DNA from: Patescibacteria group bacterium
GTDB taxonomy: Bacteria; Patescibacteriota; Patescibacteriia; UBA9934; GWF2-40-263
Length of the DNA stretch: 40,847 nucleotides
Assembly: GCA_004298405.1 (NCBI GenBank)
Contig: SCSL01000040.1
Location: forward strand, 1 to 40,847
Reading direction: 5' to 3'
Made by a program: the position numbers and the translations under genes. The notes below the pieces were generated by a model. That model was not told where the DNA came from. It searched no databases and saw only the letters and a list, made by a program, of their open reading frames with translations. The stretch's first letter is position 1. Each line of letters opens with the position of its first letter. Of this stretch, positions 1 to 8,720 are shown piece by piece.

Positions 1-60
1 GTCCTTGAGTTGCCCAACCGTATCGTGAGCAACCATGGACAGGGGTCTGCCTATGTTTTT

Positions 61-80
61 CATGAGAATAGTATCTCATG
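61..80. repeat. Short perfect inverted repeat
   Basis: Seven-base arms (CATGAGA/TCTCATG) around a six-base loop, downstream of the mnmA stop. No T-run follows on either strand, so it is a poor terminator. Nothing else in the first 124 bases could be assigned. Confidence 0.35.
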
Positions 81-124
81 GAATACAGTTTTAGTATAGA
101 TTAGTGAGGGATGGTATTATTTCC

Positions 125-1147
125 TCAGTCGATGATCCCGCCTCCGAGGATTTTATCCCCGTCGTAAAAGACAATGGACTGACCAGGAGTGATGGCACGT
201 TGGGGGGAATTGAATAGGACTGATACGACAGATTGATCCGATATCGTGATCGTGCAATTCTGAAATTCTTGGCGATAGCGGATACGAGCTGTACAGGTGT
301 GCGGAAAAGGAGGTTTCTCAAACCAGTTGAGTTGTGTAGCCGTGAGCTCTGAGCGATAAAGAGCAGGATGGAAATTGCTCGCGACAACGAGCTCGTTTGT
401 CTCAAGCCGTTTTTCAACGATGTAGTAGGGCGTTCCGCCACCGATCCCAAGCCCCTCGCGCTGACCGATCGTATAAAATGCAAGACCTTCGTGTGTTCCA
501 ATCAATGTCCCGTCTACCGTTACCACGTTGCCTGGATTTTTTGGAATGCGTTCTTGGAGAAAACTTCTCATGTCCACTTCTCCGACAAAACAGATTCCCG
601 TTGAATCTTTTTTGTCGGCGACGTCTAATCCGAATACTCTTGCTTTCTCTCGCACCTGCGGTTTCTTCATTTCACCGATGGGAAACAGAACACGAGAAAC
701 CACATCTGGTTTCATCGCCCAAAGAAAGTAGCTTTGATCCTTGTTTGGATCCAGGCCTGTGTACAGCTTTCCGTCAATCGACCGCGCATAATGACCCGTC
801 GCAACAAATGCACAGTCAAGTCGGTCGGCCTCACGCACAAAGCGGTCGAACTTGATGTGCTTATTGCACAGAACATCCGGATTAGGGGTACGTCCTGCTT
901 CAAATTCGCGGAACATGTCATCAATCACGGCCTCGCGGTATTCCTTTTCAAAATCAAGTGTCACGAACGCGATCCCAAGTTTGGCAGCCACACGCATCGC
1001 GTCGCGCTGATCTCGTCGCCAATCACAACTCGACCAATTCTTCATGAAAGCCCCCACGACTTCGTATCCCTGTTCAAGTAAAATCCCCGCGGACACACTT
1101 GAGTCCACGCCGCCTGACATGCCAACTAAAACTTTGGACTTGTTCAT
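125..1147 (-). CDS. mnmA: tRNA-specific 2-thiouridylase MnmA
   Basis: MnmA adenylates and thiolates U34 of the Lys, Glu and Gln tRNAs in the cytoplasm, using sulfur from a persulfide relay. The 340-residue protein has the N-terminal PP-loop SGGVDSS (residues 11-17). The two expected catalytic cysteines are Cys94 in PDVLCNKHIKF and Cys186 in STGICFVGE. TGHYAR follows at 117-122 and a C-terminal beta-barrel with YTIGQREGLGIGG. Length is normal for the family. The ATG start directly precedes the conserved N-terminus but has no clear SD. It follows the HD-domain gene by 11 bases and is probably co-transcribed with it. Confidence 0.96.
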   Translation of the reverse strand: MNKSKVLVGMSGGVDSSVSAGILLEQGYEVVGAFMKNWSSCDWRRDQRDAMRVAAKLGIAFVTLDFEKEYREAVIDDMFREFEAGRTPNPDVLCNKHIKFDRFVREADRLDCAFVATGHYARSIDGKLYTGLDPNKDQSYFLWAMKPDVVSRVLFPIGEMKKPQVREKARVFGLDVADKKDSTGICFVGEVDMRSFLQERIPKNPGNVVTVDGTLIGTHEGLAFYTIGQREGLGIGGGTPYYIVEKRLETNELVVASNFHPALYRSELTATQLNWFEKPPFPHTCTARIRYRQEFQNCTITISDQSVVSVLFNSPQRAITPGQSIVFYDGDKILGGGIID

Positions 1148-1158
1148 GGGCGCGAAGA

Positions 1159-2466
1159 CTACACGAGTCCAGCAAATTTGCCAACATCCTCACGATGCAC
1201 AAAAAAATCCGTAAACTGGAGTTTCTCATTATATTTTTGCAGGAGATCCGAGTACTGGAAAACGGGCACCAACTCATACCCACTGATTTTTTTCTTTTTC
1301 ACAAAAATCTTCTGCGTCTTCTCCGGTGCTTCGCCTAAAAAGGTCAGCTCTTTTTTTATCGAGTGCGTAAACCATTTGATTCCTGCCTTGTCGCACATCG
1401 ATGTAAGTTCCGCGAGTGTTTGCCGATCCTCTTCTTTGACAACGTCATGCAATCTCAAAATGCGTTTCGCCGCCAAGCGACGCATGAGGTGAGTAGACCA
1501 GTACTGTCTCTCATCGCGCGCCGCCTCAAAGAGCTGTTCAATCACGGCCCCATCATGAAGCGCGGCATAGGCATGAGGTTGCGTTGGAATCTGTAAATTG
1601 ATTTCCCCTTGAATAATCGCCTGCTCGAGATAATGCGTAAACCCCATTTTTGTCTTGTGACAATACACTTGATCGATCATGTGGTAGCGGGCGAGTAAAA
1701 CGTCCTCAAACGCGCGAACGCCGTTTTCAGATATCGTGAAGACGAGACTCCCCTCGTGCTCTTCCACGCCCATACTCGAGATGAGCCAGTCGATATCATA
1801 TTGTCCGTACGCCACTCCGCAAAAATAACTATCACGCAAAAGATAATCCATGCGGTCACAGTCGACCTCGCCGGAGATGAGACCCTTGAGCACTTTTTGT
1901 AAACCTGGGACCCGAGACTCCAGTGCGATCAACCAAGCTGACGCGCGTACGTCTGCATGAACAAGCGAACAAATATCTTGAGCCATCTCTGACTCAAGGA
2001 CTCCATCGCGCACAAGCGTTTGGATCAAGAGAACACTGTAATCCTCATGAACGGCTTGTCGATCAGCAGGTTCACCCTTCCATGCAGACCAATCAATGGG
2101 GAGCTCTCGAAGATTTGGAAACACCACCTCGGAGGCGTGTGAAAACGGACCGTGCCCAATATCATGAAGGAGTCCCGCCAGTCTAACGCGATTTCGAAGT
2201 TCTTCTATTTCCAGCTCGCTGAGTCGGGAACAGACATCCGATGCACTCTGGATCACACGACCAAAAAGCCGACCCGCCACATGCATGGCTCCAAGCGCAT
2301 GACTGAACCGATCGTGTACAGCCCCGGGATAGACATAGGCCTGAATAAATCCAAGCTGGGAAATAAACCTCAGTCGTTGAAAAAACGGGTGATCAATAAT
2401 CCCCCGCTCAAATTCATTGAACGCAATACGTTTGTGGATTGGATCCCGGAGCTCGTAGTTGGACAT
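1159..2466 (-). CDS. HD-superfamily phosphohydrolase (dGTPase-like, COG1078 type)
   Basis: This is a soluble metal-dependent phosphohydrolase of the dNTPase-like HD family; its substrate cannot be read from sequence. Of 435 residues, metal ligands are visible as His56 (RFSHALG), His101-Asp102 (LLHDIGHGPFSH) and an acidic motif near 200-204 (GEVDCDRMDYLLRD). The N-terminal RDPIHKRI and YPGAVHDRFSH are typical of the COG1078 group related to SAMHD1 and dGTPases. The start is ATG with no SD. It lies upstream of mnmA in the same direction, probably as one unit; no functional link between them is evident. Confidence 0.88.
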   Translation of the reverse strand: MSNYELRDPIHKRIAFNEFERGIIDHPFFQRLRFISQLGFIQAYVYPGAVHDRFSHALGAMHVAGRLFGRVIQSASDVCSRLSELEIEELRNRVRLAGLLHDIGHGPFSHASEVVFPNLRELPIDWSAWKGEPADRQAVHEDYSVLLIQTLVRDGVLESEMAQDICSLVHADVRASAWLIALESRVPGLQKVLKGLISGEVDCDRMDYLLRDSYFCGVAYGQYDIDWLISSMGVEEHEGSLVFTISENGVRAFEDVLLARYHMIDQVYCHKTKMGFTHYLEQAIIQGEINLQIPTQPHAYAALHDGAVIEQLFEAARDERQYWSTHLMRRLAAKRILRLHDVVKEEDRQTLAELTSMCDKAGIKWFTHSIKKELTFLGEAPEKTQKIFVKKKKISGYELVPVFQYSDLLQKYNEKLQFTDFFVHREDVGKFAGLV

Positions 2467-2517
2467 AAGGATGGTGAGAAGCGATGTAGTGTGGGCTCAA
2501 GGATAAGGCTCAGGAGA

Positions 2518-2544
2518 CCTTCCGAGCGGAGGAGAGACCGAAGG
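2518..2544. repeat. Imperfect palindromic element in the AAA-HD intergenic gap
   Basis: Arms CCTTCCG and CGAAGG (one extra base in the left arm) enclose a purine-rich spacer, followed by GAGCGAAGCG. It resembles the small dispersed palindromes seen elsewhere in the window. It lies just upstream of the HD-domain gene, and no promoter was convincing there. Confidence 0.35.
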
Positions 2545-2609
2545 AGCGAAGCGAAAAATAGCCGAACCAGTCGCGTAAGTCGAGACCTCTCTCGTTGAAG
2601 AACCCAATC

Positions 2610-2756
2610 TTAACTTGGTTGCCTAACGAACCGACGTCGTTGGATCGAGATGGCTTCGTTGATCTGAGACACTGTGTGGTGATATCCAAGTTCTGAATCA
2701 TCTTCCACGAGCGTTGTTGGAATTCCACGAATCGACGTTGGGGTGACATGAAGCAC
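2610..2756 (-). CDS. Possible small ORF, 48 residues, unknown
   Basis: A GTG-initiated frame beginning 8 bases after the AAA+ ATPase stop. It reads as ordinary polar protein (for example TSIRGIPTTLVEDD near the start and ISIQRRRFVRQPS at the end) and stops with TAA. Residue composition looks protein-like, unlike the longer overlapping minus-strand frame, which is rich in Ser, Arg and Phe. There is only a weak AGAG before the GTG. I do not recognise the sequence. It could be a small gene co-transcribed with the ATPase, a decayed remnant, or chance. Confidence 0.28.
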   Translation of the reverse strand: MLHVTPTSIRGIPTTLVEDDSELGYHHTVSQINEAISIQRRRFVRQPS

Positions 2757-2764
2757 GACTCTTT

Positions 2765-5008
2765 TTATTTAACGTCTTGCTCGGTTTTCGTCATCTCACA
2801 CAGTGCCTCCACGTCTTTTTCCAATTTCTGGAAAGAATAGTCCACCATTCCCTTTTCCACTTGCTCTGGCGTAAAGACCTTATGGAGATCTGGTTCTGAC
2901 AAAAAGGAACCAACGGGGCTTTCACCTTCCTCAAGCGTTCCCGCAAAGGAATAATCAGAACCATCAACCGTGAACCGCGTCTTTTTTCCCACAGCAAGTT
3001 CTGGTGATACTTTTGTCCGAATCTTCTGTTCCCCTTTTCGAATATTGATTCTTCCCCCATCTTCAAGCGACACTTCGATCGTCGTGTACAGCTCCGCGGG
3101 CCTTGCATCCTCAGTTTCTGCGGCCGGTTCTGCGTCTGCTTCAGCTGGAGGCATTTCTACATGGAGTGGACGTGGGACGCGAGGTGACAAGTAGCCGATC
3201 TTTTTTGGTGTTATTGGTTTGGCTCCTTTCAAGTCTGGTGCACCGTCAAGCAAATGGAAGTAGTCGAAGATCGCCCTCACTTTGGCTCGATCTGCTTGAT
3301 CCACCTGCTTGAGATAGATGTCGATCTTTAATTTGATCCATTCGGAAAACGACTCAACCTGAAATGCCTGGTTCTGTTTTTGCAAGCGATCCTTAAATCC
3401 CTGCATCCAACTCTTAATCTCACCAAGCGTGATGGTAGAAGATGACAGTGTCAATAATTCGCCTGTACTCGCATCAAGGGTGATATTACCATCCGAGTCC
3501 TCTACAAAACGCACGGCATTTGTAGGAATACTCTCTGAAGATTGGTTTCCGTAAATAAAACTGTTCTGCAATGTCTTAACCGCATTGGCCAAACGCCAAA
3601 GCGTGCTGTGTCGTGGATCCGCTCCATCCTCGATCAATACATCCTTAGCCACAACCACACGACCATCCGGCAGCGTTACTTTTTCCGCGTCTGCGAGTTC
3701 ATGTTTGACGTAGGCCGGCGTCAACTCTTTTTCTGCAATGGGGATATGCTTGTTCTCATCCAGAAGCGCCCCGAGCATAAACTCGTATAGCTCTGGACTC
3801 TGCGCCGACTGGTCAGGATAGTCTACGATAATTTCCGCAATTTCGCGACGCATGGCTGGATCAACAGCACGACGGTCTGGGTAACGTGTGCCGACCGGAT
3901 TCGTCGTCCAAATAGCGGCTGCACCTGGGAGAACGGGATGGCCATAAAAATCGTCTCCTGGCCCCTTTTGGCGAGCTTTTTTAATGATTGTATACGCTTT
4001 TGATCCAAGACGACCTGCCTCGTCAAAACGAGCGACTCTTCCCTTGAGATGAGATGGTTTCTTCTCTCGTGAATTATTGAATCCAGTAAACGCTCTCATG
4101 AGTGGTCCATATTCTTGATAACTACCACCTGTCTCGCTATCAATAGCTGTGTCCATGATTAATTGCTTCTCACCCGTGGTCGAAACACAGTCCACTTCCG
4201 TGGGTGGACTATTTGTAAGCTCCAAAGCGGCCGCATCAGCTTGATCAGACTTCCCTGTTCCTGCTTCCCCAATCAGAACCGGCCAGCGGCCATTTTGCAG
4301 AGCCGCCACAGTATCCGTATGGATTTTTTGTCTGCTTGGGAGCCAAACGAATCCTTTTTTCAATTGATCACGATACTCAACAAGTGTCTCGAATTGAAAG
4401 GCCGCAGCAATATCTGTGTTTTCAGCTGTAGGATGAACCTTTTCAAGATTGAGCTGCTTCATGTTTTCCCGTTGGGTCTTAAGCATGAGCAATCGATTCG
4501 CCAGACGTTCTGCCTTGGACTTCGCCGCTGAAATGTTCGATTTTCCTTCGACCGTCCTTAAAAACAATGCCTGTTCTACCTTTTTGAATTCCTCTTCCAG
4601 ACCTTCAATTTGTTCATTCAGGTGCTTCCATGTTTTTCCAAGATCAGACATGCGATATGATTTGGTATCTACTCGAGCCTCTGAATATGTCTTTAAGAAA
4701 AGGTCTTTTGTTTCTCTATCCTCAAACAACACCTTAATCTCGGTAATCAAATCCGCATTTACTCCAGCCTTCTTGTCGGTCACATAAGCCATGACCTTTT
4801 CATACAAAATATCGGCCTTTTCTCGGGGAGTCCGCGATCTTGACTCAGCATTTGGAGAAGATTGATACGTTGCTCGAATCTCTGCTTCTACTTCCGGATC
4901 ACTTTCATGACCCGCGAGAATTTTGCTCTCGATATACCGTAAAATGGCCGATGCTTTCTTTTCGAGCTCAGGGTTAAATTCTCCACGCGATACTCTTTCA
5001 GGAGCCAT
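2765..5008 (-). CDS. MoxR-like AAA+ ATPase with long N- and C-terminal extensions
   Basis: The 747-residue protein has a central AAA+ module: Walker A GEAGTGKS (247-254), a Walker B-like VARFDEAG (325-332), sensor-1 asparagine in IWTTNP (366-371), and arginines at 387-388 that may act in trans. The region before 240 is charged and helical with probable coiled coil. After about 640 there is an acidic linker and a predicted beta-rich tail. MoxR-type ATPases remodel targets together with a VWA-domain partner. The gene directly upstream, 70 bases away, encodes exactly such a partner, so the two are probably one complex. No membrane segment is seen. Substrate unknown. Confidence 0.78.
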   Translation of the reverse strand: MAPERVSRGEFNPELEKKASAILRYIESKILAGHESDPEVEAEIRATYQSSPNAESRSRTPREKADILYEKVMAYVTDKKAGVNADLITEIKVLFEDRETKDLFLKTYSEARVDTKSYRMSDLGKTWKHLNEQIEGLEEEFKKVEQALFLRTVEGKSNISAAKSKAERLANRLLMLKTQRENMKQLNLEKVHPTAENTDIAAAFQFETLVEYRDQLKKGFVWLPSRQKIHTDTVAALQNGRWPVLIGEAGTGKSDQADAAALELTNSPPTEVDCVSTTGEKQLIMDTAIDSETGGSYQEYGPLMRAFTGFNNSREKKPSHLKGRVARFDEAGRLGSKAYTIIKKARQKGPGDDFYGHPVLPGAAAIWTTNPVGTRYPDRRAVDPAMRREIAEIIVDYPDQSAQSPELYEFMLGALLDENKHIPIAEKELTPAYVKHELADAEKVTLPDGRVVVAKDVLIEDGADPRHSTLWRLANAVKTLQNSFIYGNQSSESIPTNAVRFVEDSDGNITLDASTGELLTLSSSTITLGEIKSWMQGFKDRLQKQNQAFQVESFSEWIKLKIDIYLKQVDQADRAKVRAIFDYFHLLDGAPDLKGAKPITPKKIGYLSPRVPRPLHVEMPPAEADAEPAAETEDARPAELYTTIEVSLEDGGRINIRKGEQKIRTKVSPELAVGKKTRFTVDGSDYSFAGTLEEGESPVGSFLSEPDLHKVFTPEQVEKGMVDYSFQKLEKDVEALCEMTKTEQDVK

Positions 5009-5078
5009 AGGAATTAGGTTATTGAGTTTATAAGGCGAAAATTAGATGTATATGTTCTTTGTACGCACACTAAAAATA

Positions 5079-7736
5079 TCAAACCCGCCTAAATTCAGCA
5101 ATCGTGCTCTCAATCACTGCCTTGGCGCTTTCTTTCGCGCGAGCCGGAAAGAGACGGATCGCCTCGGCAACAAGATGTTTAGCAACGATCGCTGGCAGAT
5201 CGTCGATGGTCTTTGCAATATCTCCACGACTGTATGGCGTATTATAAATCACAGGCACGGTACTTGCCGTCTCCGTGAGACCAATCCCCACAACAACGGC
5301 TCCAAGTTTCCCAAGCGCCTCAGCATATTCCTGCACTTTGGATGGACTGTCCGGTCCTCCATCTGAACACGCAACGACGAGTCGCAGACGTTTTTTCATC
5401 GAAACACCCTTTTTTTCTAATGCTTGCTCATCAAGAATTTGTCCATAAATATAGTTGAGCGCCTCCACATCCCCGTTACTATAACCTTGATCCGTAAGAC
5501 TGTGCCATAGCCTCACTTTGTCCTGTGGTAAAAATTTTGGAGATAATGGCTTGTCGAGATCTATATCCTCTTCTCCTGAACCTCGAAAGGAAATCCCCTC
5601 TGTCCTGACGGATAATGATTCCTCACTGGGAATTCCCGCTCGCTCGAGCGCCCGTTGAAAGCGATGAAGGGAGGAAAAAATAAGATACTCCGCCCGTCGT
5701 TGCATCTTCCAAAGTTCCTCGCCCTCGACGGTAGAGCTCATTGAGCCGGATTTGTCGCCAATAATATAGAGATCAAACCCACCAATGGACGGCTCCACAT
5801 CTTCCTCATCCTCAATTCGCTCGCGTGAAACCGGGTCGCTGTCTCCAGATGAGATGCCAATCTTGTGTCGAACAATTTCTTCTATCCCCTCACCGCCTTC
5901 CGCTTTCCGAACCGGACTGTCATATTCTTCCACAACAACTTTTCGCGACTCAACAATAGCATTAAACAACCGCGAGAGGACGTCGACGATACGCTTTCCA
6001 TTGGGAAGACGCGTATCCTCGGCAACATCAATCTCTTTGACAATCTGACGTGCTTCCTTCAGTTCAATGCCGGTCACTCTAGAGAGCTCTCGTTCCTCCC
6101 GTGTATAGCTTAGTTGTTCTTTTTTCTCCGCCAGTTCCTTGCGCAGAGCCTCCAACTTCTCATCACTGATTCGCTTCGCCTCTTGTTTGCCATAATCGCC
6201 GGGGACTTTTTGTTGAGAACCCTTTGTTTGCTCTTCTTCAAGGTTTGGATCTCCCGCAGGAGTCGCATCGATCCGTTCCCATCGGAGCGTTGTTTCATCC
6301 CACACTTCACTCCAAGCATGTCCCGTACCGGAATGAATTTCTGAAGCACCCGTCGCATTCTTGCCCTTCACGCTATGACCGACGACTTGACGAGTGGCAA
6401 TATTTAATTGCGCGCACAATGCGGCAAAATACGTGTTGGACACATCACAGTCAGCCATTTGATGTGTGTCGATGGATCCAAAATATCCGCGAGGATCAGA
6501 ATCGTAAATCGCGTTAAGTGAGCTGTCGTTTGAATAGGTCAAGTGCTGCTGTGTATAAGCCGCAAGCGCCCATGCCTTGGCAAGCTTCGTTTTCTTGCTC
6601 GAACGGATCTTGGCAATGAACTGTTGCGTTTCTTCTGAAAACTGAACGGGCATGTTTGGCACCTTGACCTTGGCGCGATCAACCGGCCCGTGTATTTTTT
6701 GCGAAATCGGGGCAAAGACAACTTTCACCTCAACGATTCCAGTGCCCTGCACCATGATAACAACGTCTCCATTTTGATCCTGTTGTAAAACGTAAGGAAA
6801 CGCACATTCGACTTTTGAAATTCCGTGCGTGTACGGACTCGGGACGCTCACCCATTGGTTGGCGTGCAACTCCGAGTGAACTGTAAAGTTGATTCTCCCC
6901 TTTTTTTTGTCCTCGTTTTCACTCAGGGGAACCATCTGGACGTCATGATACTCATAGGAGGGCTCGACCCAGGTATTGCGTCTTGCATCCCACACGGACA
7001 ATGATTGTTCTCGAAAATATCCTCCATACGCTGGGAAGATCGTCCAAAAAGCGGGGGCACGCTCCCCTTCTTTCAGCCGATCCATTTCATCCATGCTTGG
7101 CTTGCTTTCGTTTCTGCGTGAAGGTGGATTCTTTGATTGCCCGTTCAACTTTTCCTGACGAGCTTTCCTCACATCGTCGGGCATCAGATTCCCCTCACGC
7201 TTATCCAATGCACGCCGGCCGGCGAGGTATCCTTCAAAACGCGTGTCGAGGCGGTTGAGTTTCACCTCCCATGATTCCGTTGTTGATGTGAGAACATCCA
7301 AATCGCCTGATTCGATTAAATCAGCAAGTTTTACTCTCGTTTCCTCGAACTTCGGTTCGTAGGCGTTCCCTCGCAACTCAGAAATAACCCCTCGATACAA
7401 GTCGGCTACGCGTGGAGAAAATGCCCTGCTTCTCAACTCGGCCTCATCAAGCAGTCGGCTCTTTTCCTCTTCTTTTTCGCTATCCGGAAATGGTGAACGA
7501 TTAACCGAATCGATATCTTCAAACACTTGATAAAAACTTGGAAACCGATGTGCATACAACTTGGCACGCACATCAATAAAATCCTCGACCGTTTCAAGGG
7601 CGGCGGCCGCATCTTCAAAACTCTCGCCCAAAAGAGCGGCTTCATGAGACCGTTCAAGAACACTTGCTGTGTGGAGCGTCTCGCTGACTTTGGGCGCTTC
7701 AACAGGAGGAACAAACCCTTCCGGAGTTTCTCTCAT
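5079..7736 (-). CDS. Transglutaminase-like + VWA domain protein, MoxR partner
   Basis: This 885-residue soluble protein joins two catalytic or binding modules. The first is a transglutaminase-like cysteine-protease fold with Cys430 (QMADCDVSN), His473 (TGHAWSEVW) and Asp490 (WERIDATP), in triad order and spacing. The second is a C-terminal VWA domain with MIDAS DKSGSMS (661-667), a downstream GYSNGDVEAL (751-760) resembling CobT-type VWA domains, and CSDGGPD (790-796). A charged helical linker (about 500-560) joins them. The N-terminal 230 residues are helical and unrecognised. There is no signal peptide. An AGAGGA-like SD lies about 10 bases before the ATG. It is followed by the MoxR-like ATPase gene. 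Confidence 0.82.
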   Translation of the reverse strand: MRETPEGFVPPVEAPKVSETLHTASVLERSHEAALLGESFEDAAAALETVEDFIDVRAKLYAHRFPSFYQVFEDIDSVNRSPFPDSEKEEEKSRLLDEAELRSRAFSPRVADLYRGVISELRGNAYEPKFEETRVKLADLIESGDLDVLTSTTESWEVKLNRLDTRFEGYLAGRRALDKREGNLMPDDVRKARQEKLNGQSKNPPSRRNESKPSMDEMDRLKEGERAPAFWTIFPAYGGYFREQSLSVWDARRNTWVEPSYEYHDVQMVPLSENEDKKKGRINFTVHSELHANQWVSVPSPYTHGISKVECAFPYVLQQDQNGDVVIMVQGTGIVEVKVVFAPISQKIHGPVDRAKVKVPNMPVQFSEETQQFIAKIRSSKKTKLAKAWALAAYTQQHLTYSNDSSLNAIYDSDPRGYFGSIDTHQMADCDVSNTYFAALCAQLNIATRQVVGHSVKGKNATGASEIHSGTGHAWSEVWDETTLRWERIDATPAGDPNLEEEQTKGSQQKVPGDYGKQEAKRISDEKLEALRKELAEKKEQLSYTREERELSRVTGIELKEARQIVKEIDVAEDTRLPNGKRIVDVLSRLFNAIVESRKVVVEEYDSPVRKAEGGEGIEEIVRHKIGISSGDSDPVSRERIEDEEDVEPSIGGFDLYIIGDKSGSMSSTVEGEELWKMQRRAEYLIFSSLHRFQRALERAGIPSEESLSVRTEGISFRGSGEEDIDLDKPLSPKFLPQDKVRLWHSLTDQGYSNGDVEALNYIYGQILDEQALEKKGVSMKKRLRLVVACSDGGPDSPSKVQEYAEALGKLGAVVVGIGLTETASTVPVIYNTPYSRGDIAKTIDDLPAIVAKHLVAEAIRLFPARAKESAKAVIESTIAEFRRV

Positions 7737-7786
7737 AGATGTGAAATCCTCTGATTGTGCCTGGATGAATTGACGATACTAAGAAG

Positions 7787-7815
7787 AGTTTATCCACTTT
7801 ATTCTGGTTGTGCAA
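7787..7815 (-). promoter_or_regulatory. Predicted sigma70-type promoter for the transglutaminase-VWA gene
   Basis: Minus strand: -35 TTGCAC, a 17-base spacer, then -10 TAAACT, about 50 bases before the ATG. The spacing is ideal and both boxes are near consensus. The promoter would drive the VWA/AAA+ pair. Confidence 0.55.
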
Positions 7816-7841
7816 CAGAGTTATTCACTTTAGCCTGGTGG
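7788..7841. repeat. Imperfect tandem direct repeat over the VWA promoter
   Basis: Two copies of a TTAT-CACTTTA-CTGGT pattern start 31 bases apart, about three helical turns. The first overlaps the predicted -10/-35 and the second lies just upstream. This could be a regulator site or a duplicated promoter. Confidence 0.35.
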
Positions 7842-7928
7842 TTTATCCTACTGGAGGTAATCGAGGCATCATCGCAGTGCCGCAGTTGCAATCTCATTCC
7901 GTTGGTCCTTACACGTCTCTTGTTAGAA

Positions 7929-8703
7929 TTAGGAAAATTTTCGAACGGAGGCGATACCGAGGTGTCTGAGCTGAACGCTGTCGTCCCAGTAGTAGATACT
8001 GAGACCGCCCATATCGAAGCCCCCGACGCTGATGTGGTCGCCGTCCAAGTCGACATCGCTAGTGCGGACGTCTATCGCCCCGAACAGACGCTCCCCCGTG
8101 GCGAGGAGTGTGTAGGATCATCGTGTAGATGACCTGTCTCGCTGAGGGAATCTCCTCAATCTCTGGGTCGATGAGCGATTGCTGATCGCTCCAATTCCTA
8201 GAGAAACTATCTTCAACAGCGCTTTTGTGGATGAGCCGCCAACAAGCATCTTGGGTGCGTTTGGCAAAGTCTTTACCCCTTACCTCGAGCATTGAATGTC
8301 TGTGAAACGCACCTATATACTTCTGTTCCAAGTCCAGGATCGATGTTCCGATGTCTGCGATAAGGACGTGTGTGTCGGCACACTCCCGGAGGGTTTCAAG
8401 AGAAAATGGGATGGTAGCAAGCGCTTCTTTTTGCTCGTGGGTTAGGATACCCAAATGTTCTTCAACCTGGGAGATCCCTAGGAAGTTCCTACCCATAATC
8501 TCAGGGGCAAGTGAGGTATTGACTCTTTCTTGAAGTGCTTGGGTCTTTTCTGAAAGTCCTCGTTTGAGTCCTTGAGCCTTCAAAATGTCCTCAGACTTCC
8601 CCAAGGAAATCGCCAAGTCATACGCAACACCAAACTCTTGCTTGAGGGAACGGATTTCCTCGAGCGAAGCCTGGGCACTTAGGCAGGTTGATGAGTCGGG
8701 CAT
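7929..8703 (-). pseudogene. Frameshifted gene of an unknown CPR family, paralogue of 27908-28960
   Basis: The first frame gives 214 residues beginning MPDSSTCLSAQASLEEIRSL and ends at a TAG at 8059. Shifting one base within 8059-8117 opens a second frame that continues in protein-like sequence (TGERLFGAIDVRTSDVDLDG, then SVGGFDMGG) to a TAA at 7929. The N-terminus aligns with the intact protein at 27908-28960: SLEEIRSLKQEF against SLERIRVLKQDF. The second-frame tail also resembles that protein's C-terminus. I infer one gene broken by a single-base indel; a sequencing error or programmed shift is possible. The N-terminal half is helical with likely coiled coil; function unknown. It starts 17 bases after the uppP stop. 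Confidence 0.65.
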
Positions 8704-8720
8704 AGGGAATTCTTACGTGC

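Noticed and set aside
61..80. Terminator of mnmA
   Set aside because: The hairpin has an AT-rich loop and is followed by AAAAAC rather than a T-run on the minus strand.
2467..2764. Structured RNA gene (RNase P, SRP or tmRNA)
   Set aside because: No signature sequences of these RNAs could be found; the region has only a palindrome and a weak small ORF.
7755..8132. Plus-strand 125-residue frame
   Set aside because: It is antisense to the conserved tail and frameshift zone of the minus-strand gene. Its composition (Val/Asp/Ala-rich mirror) and lack of SD indicate a shadow.
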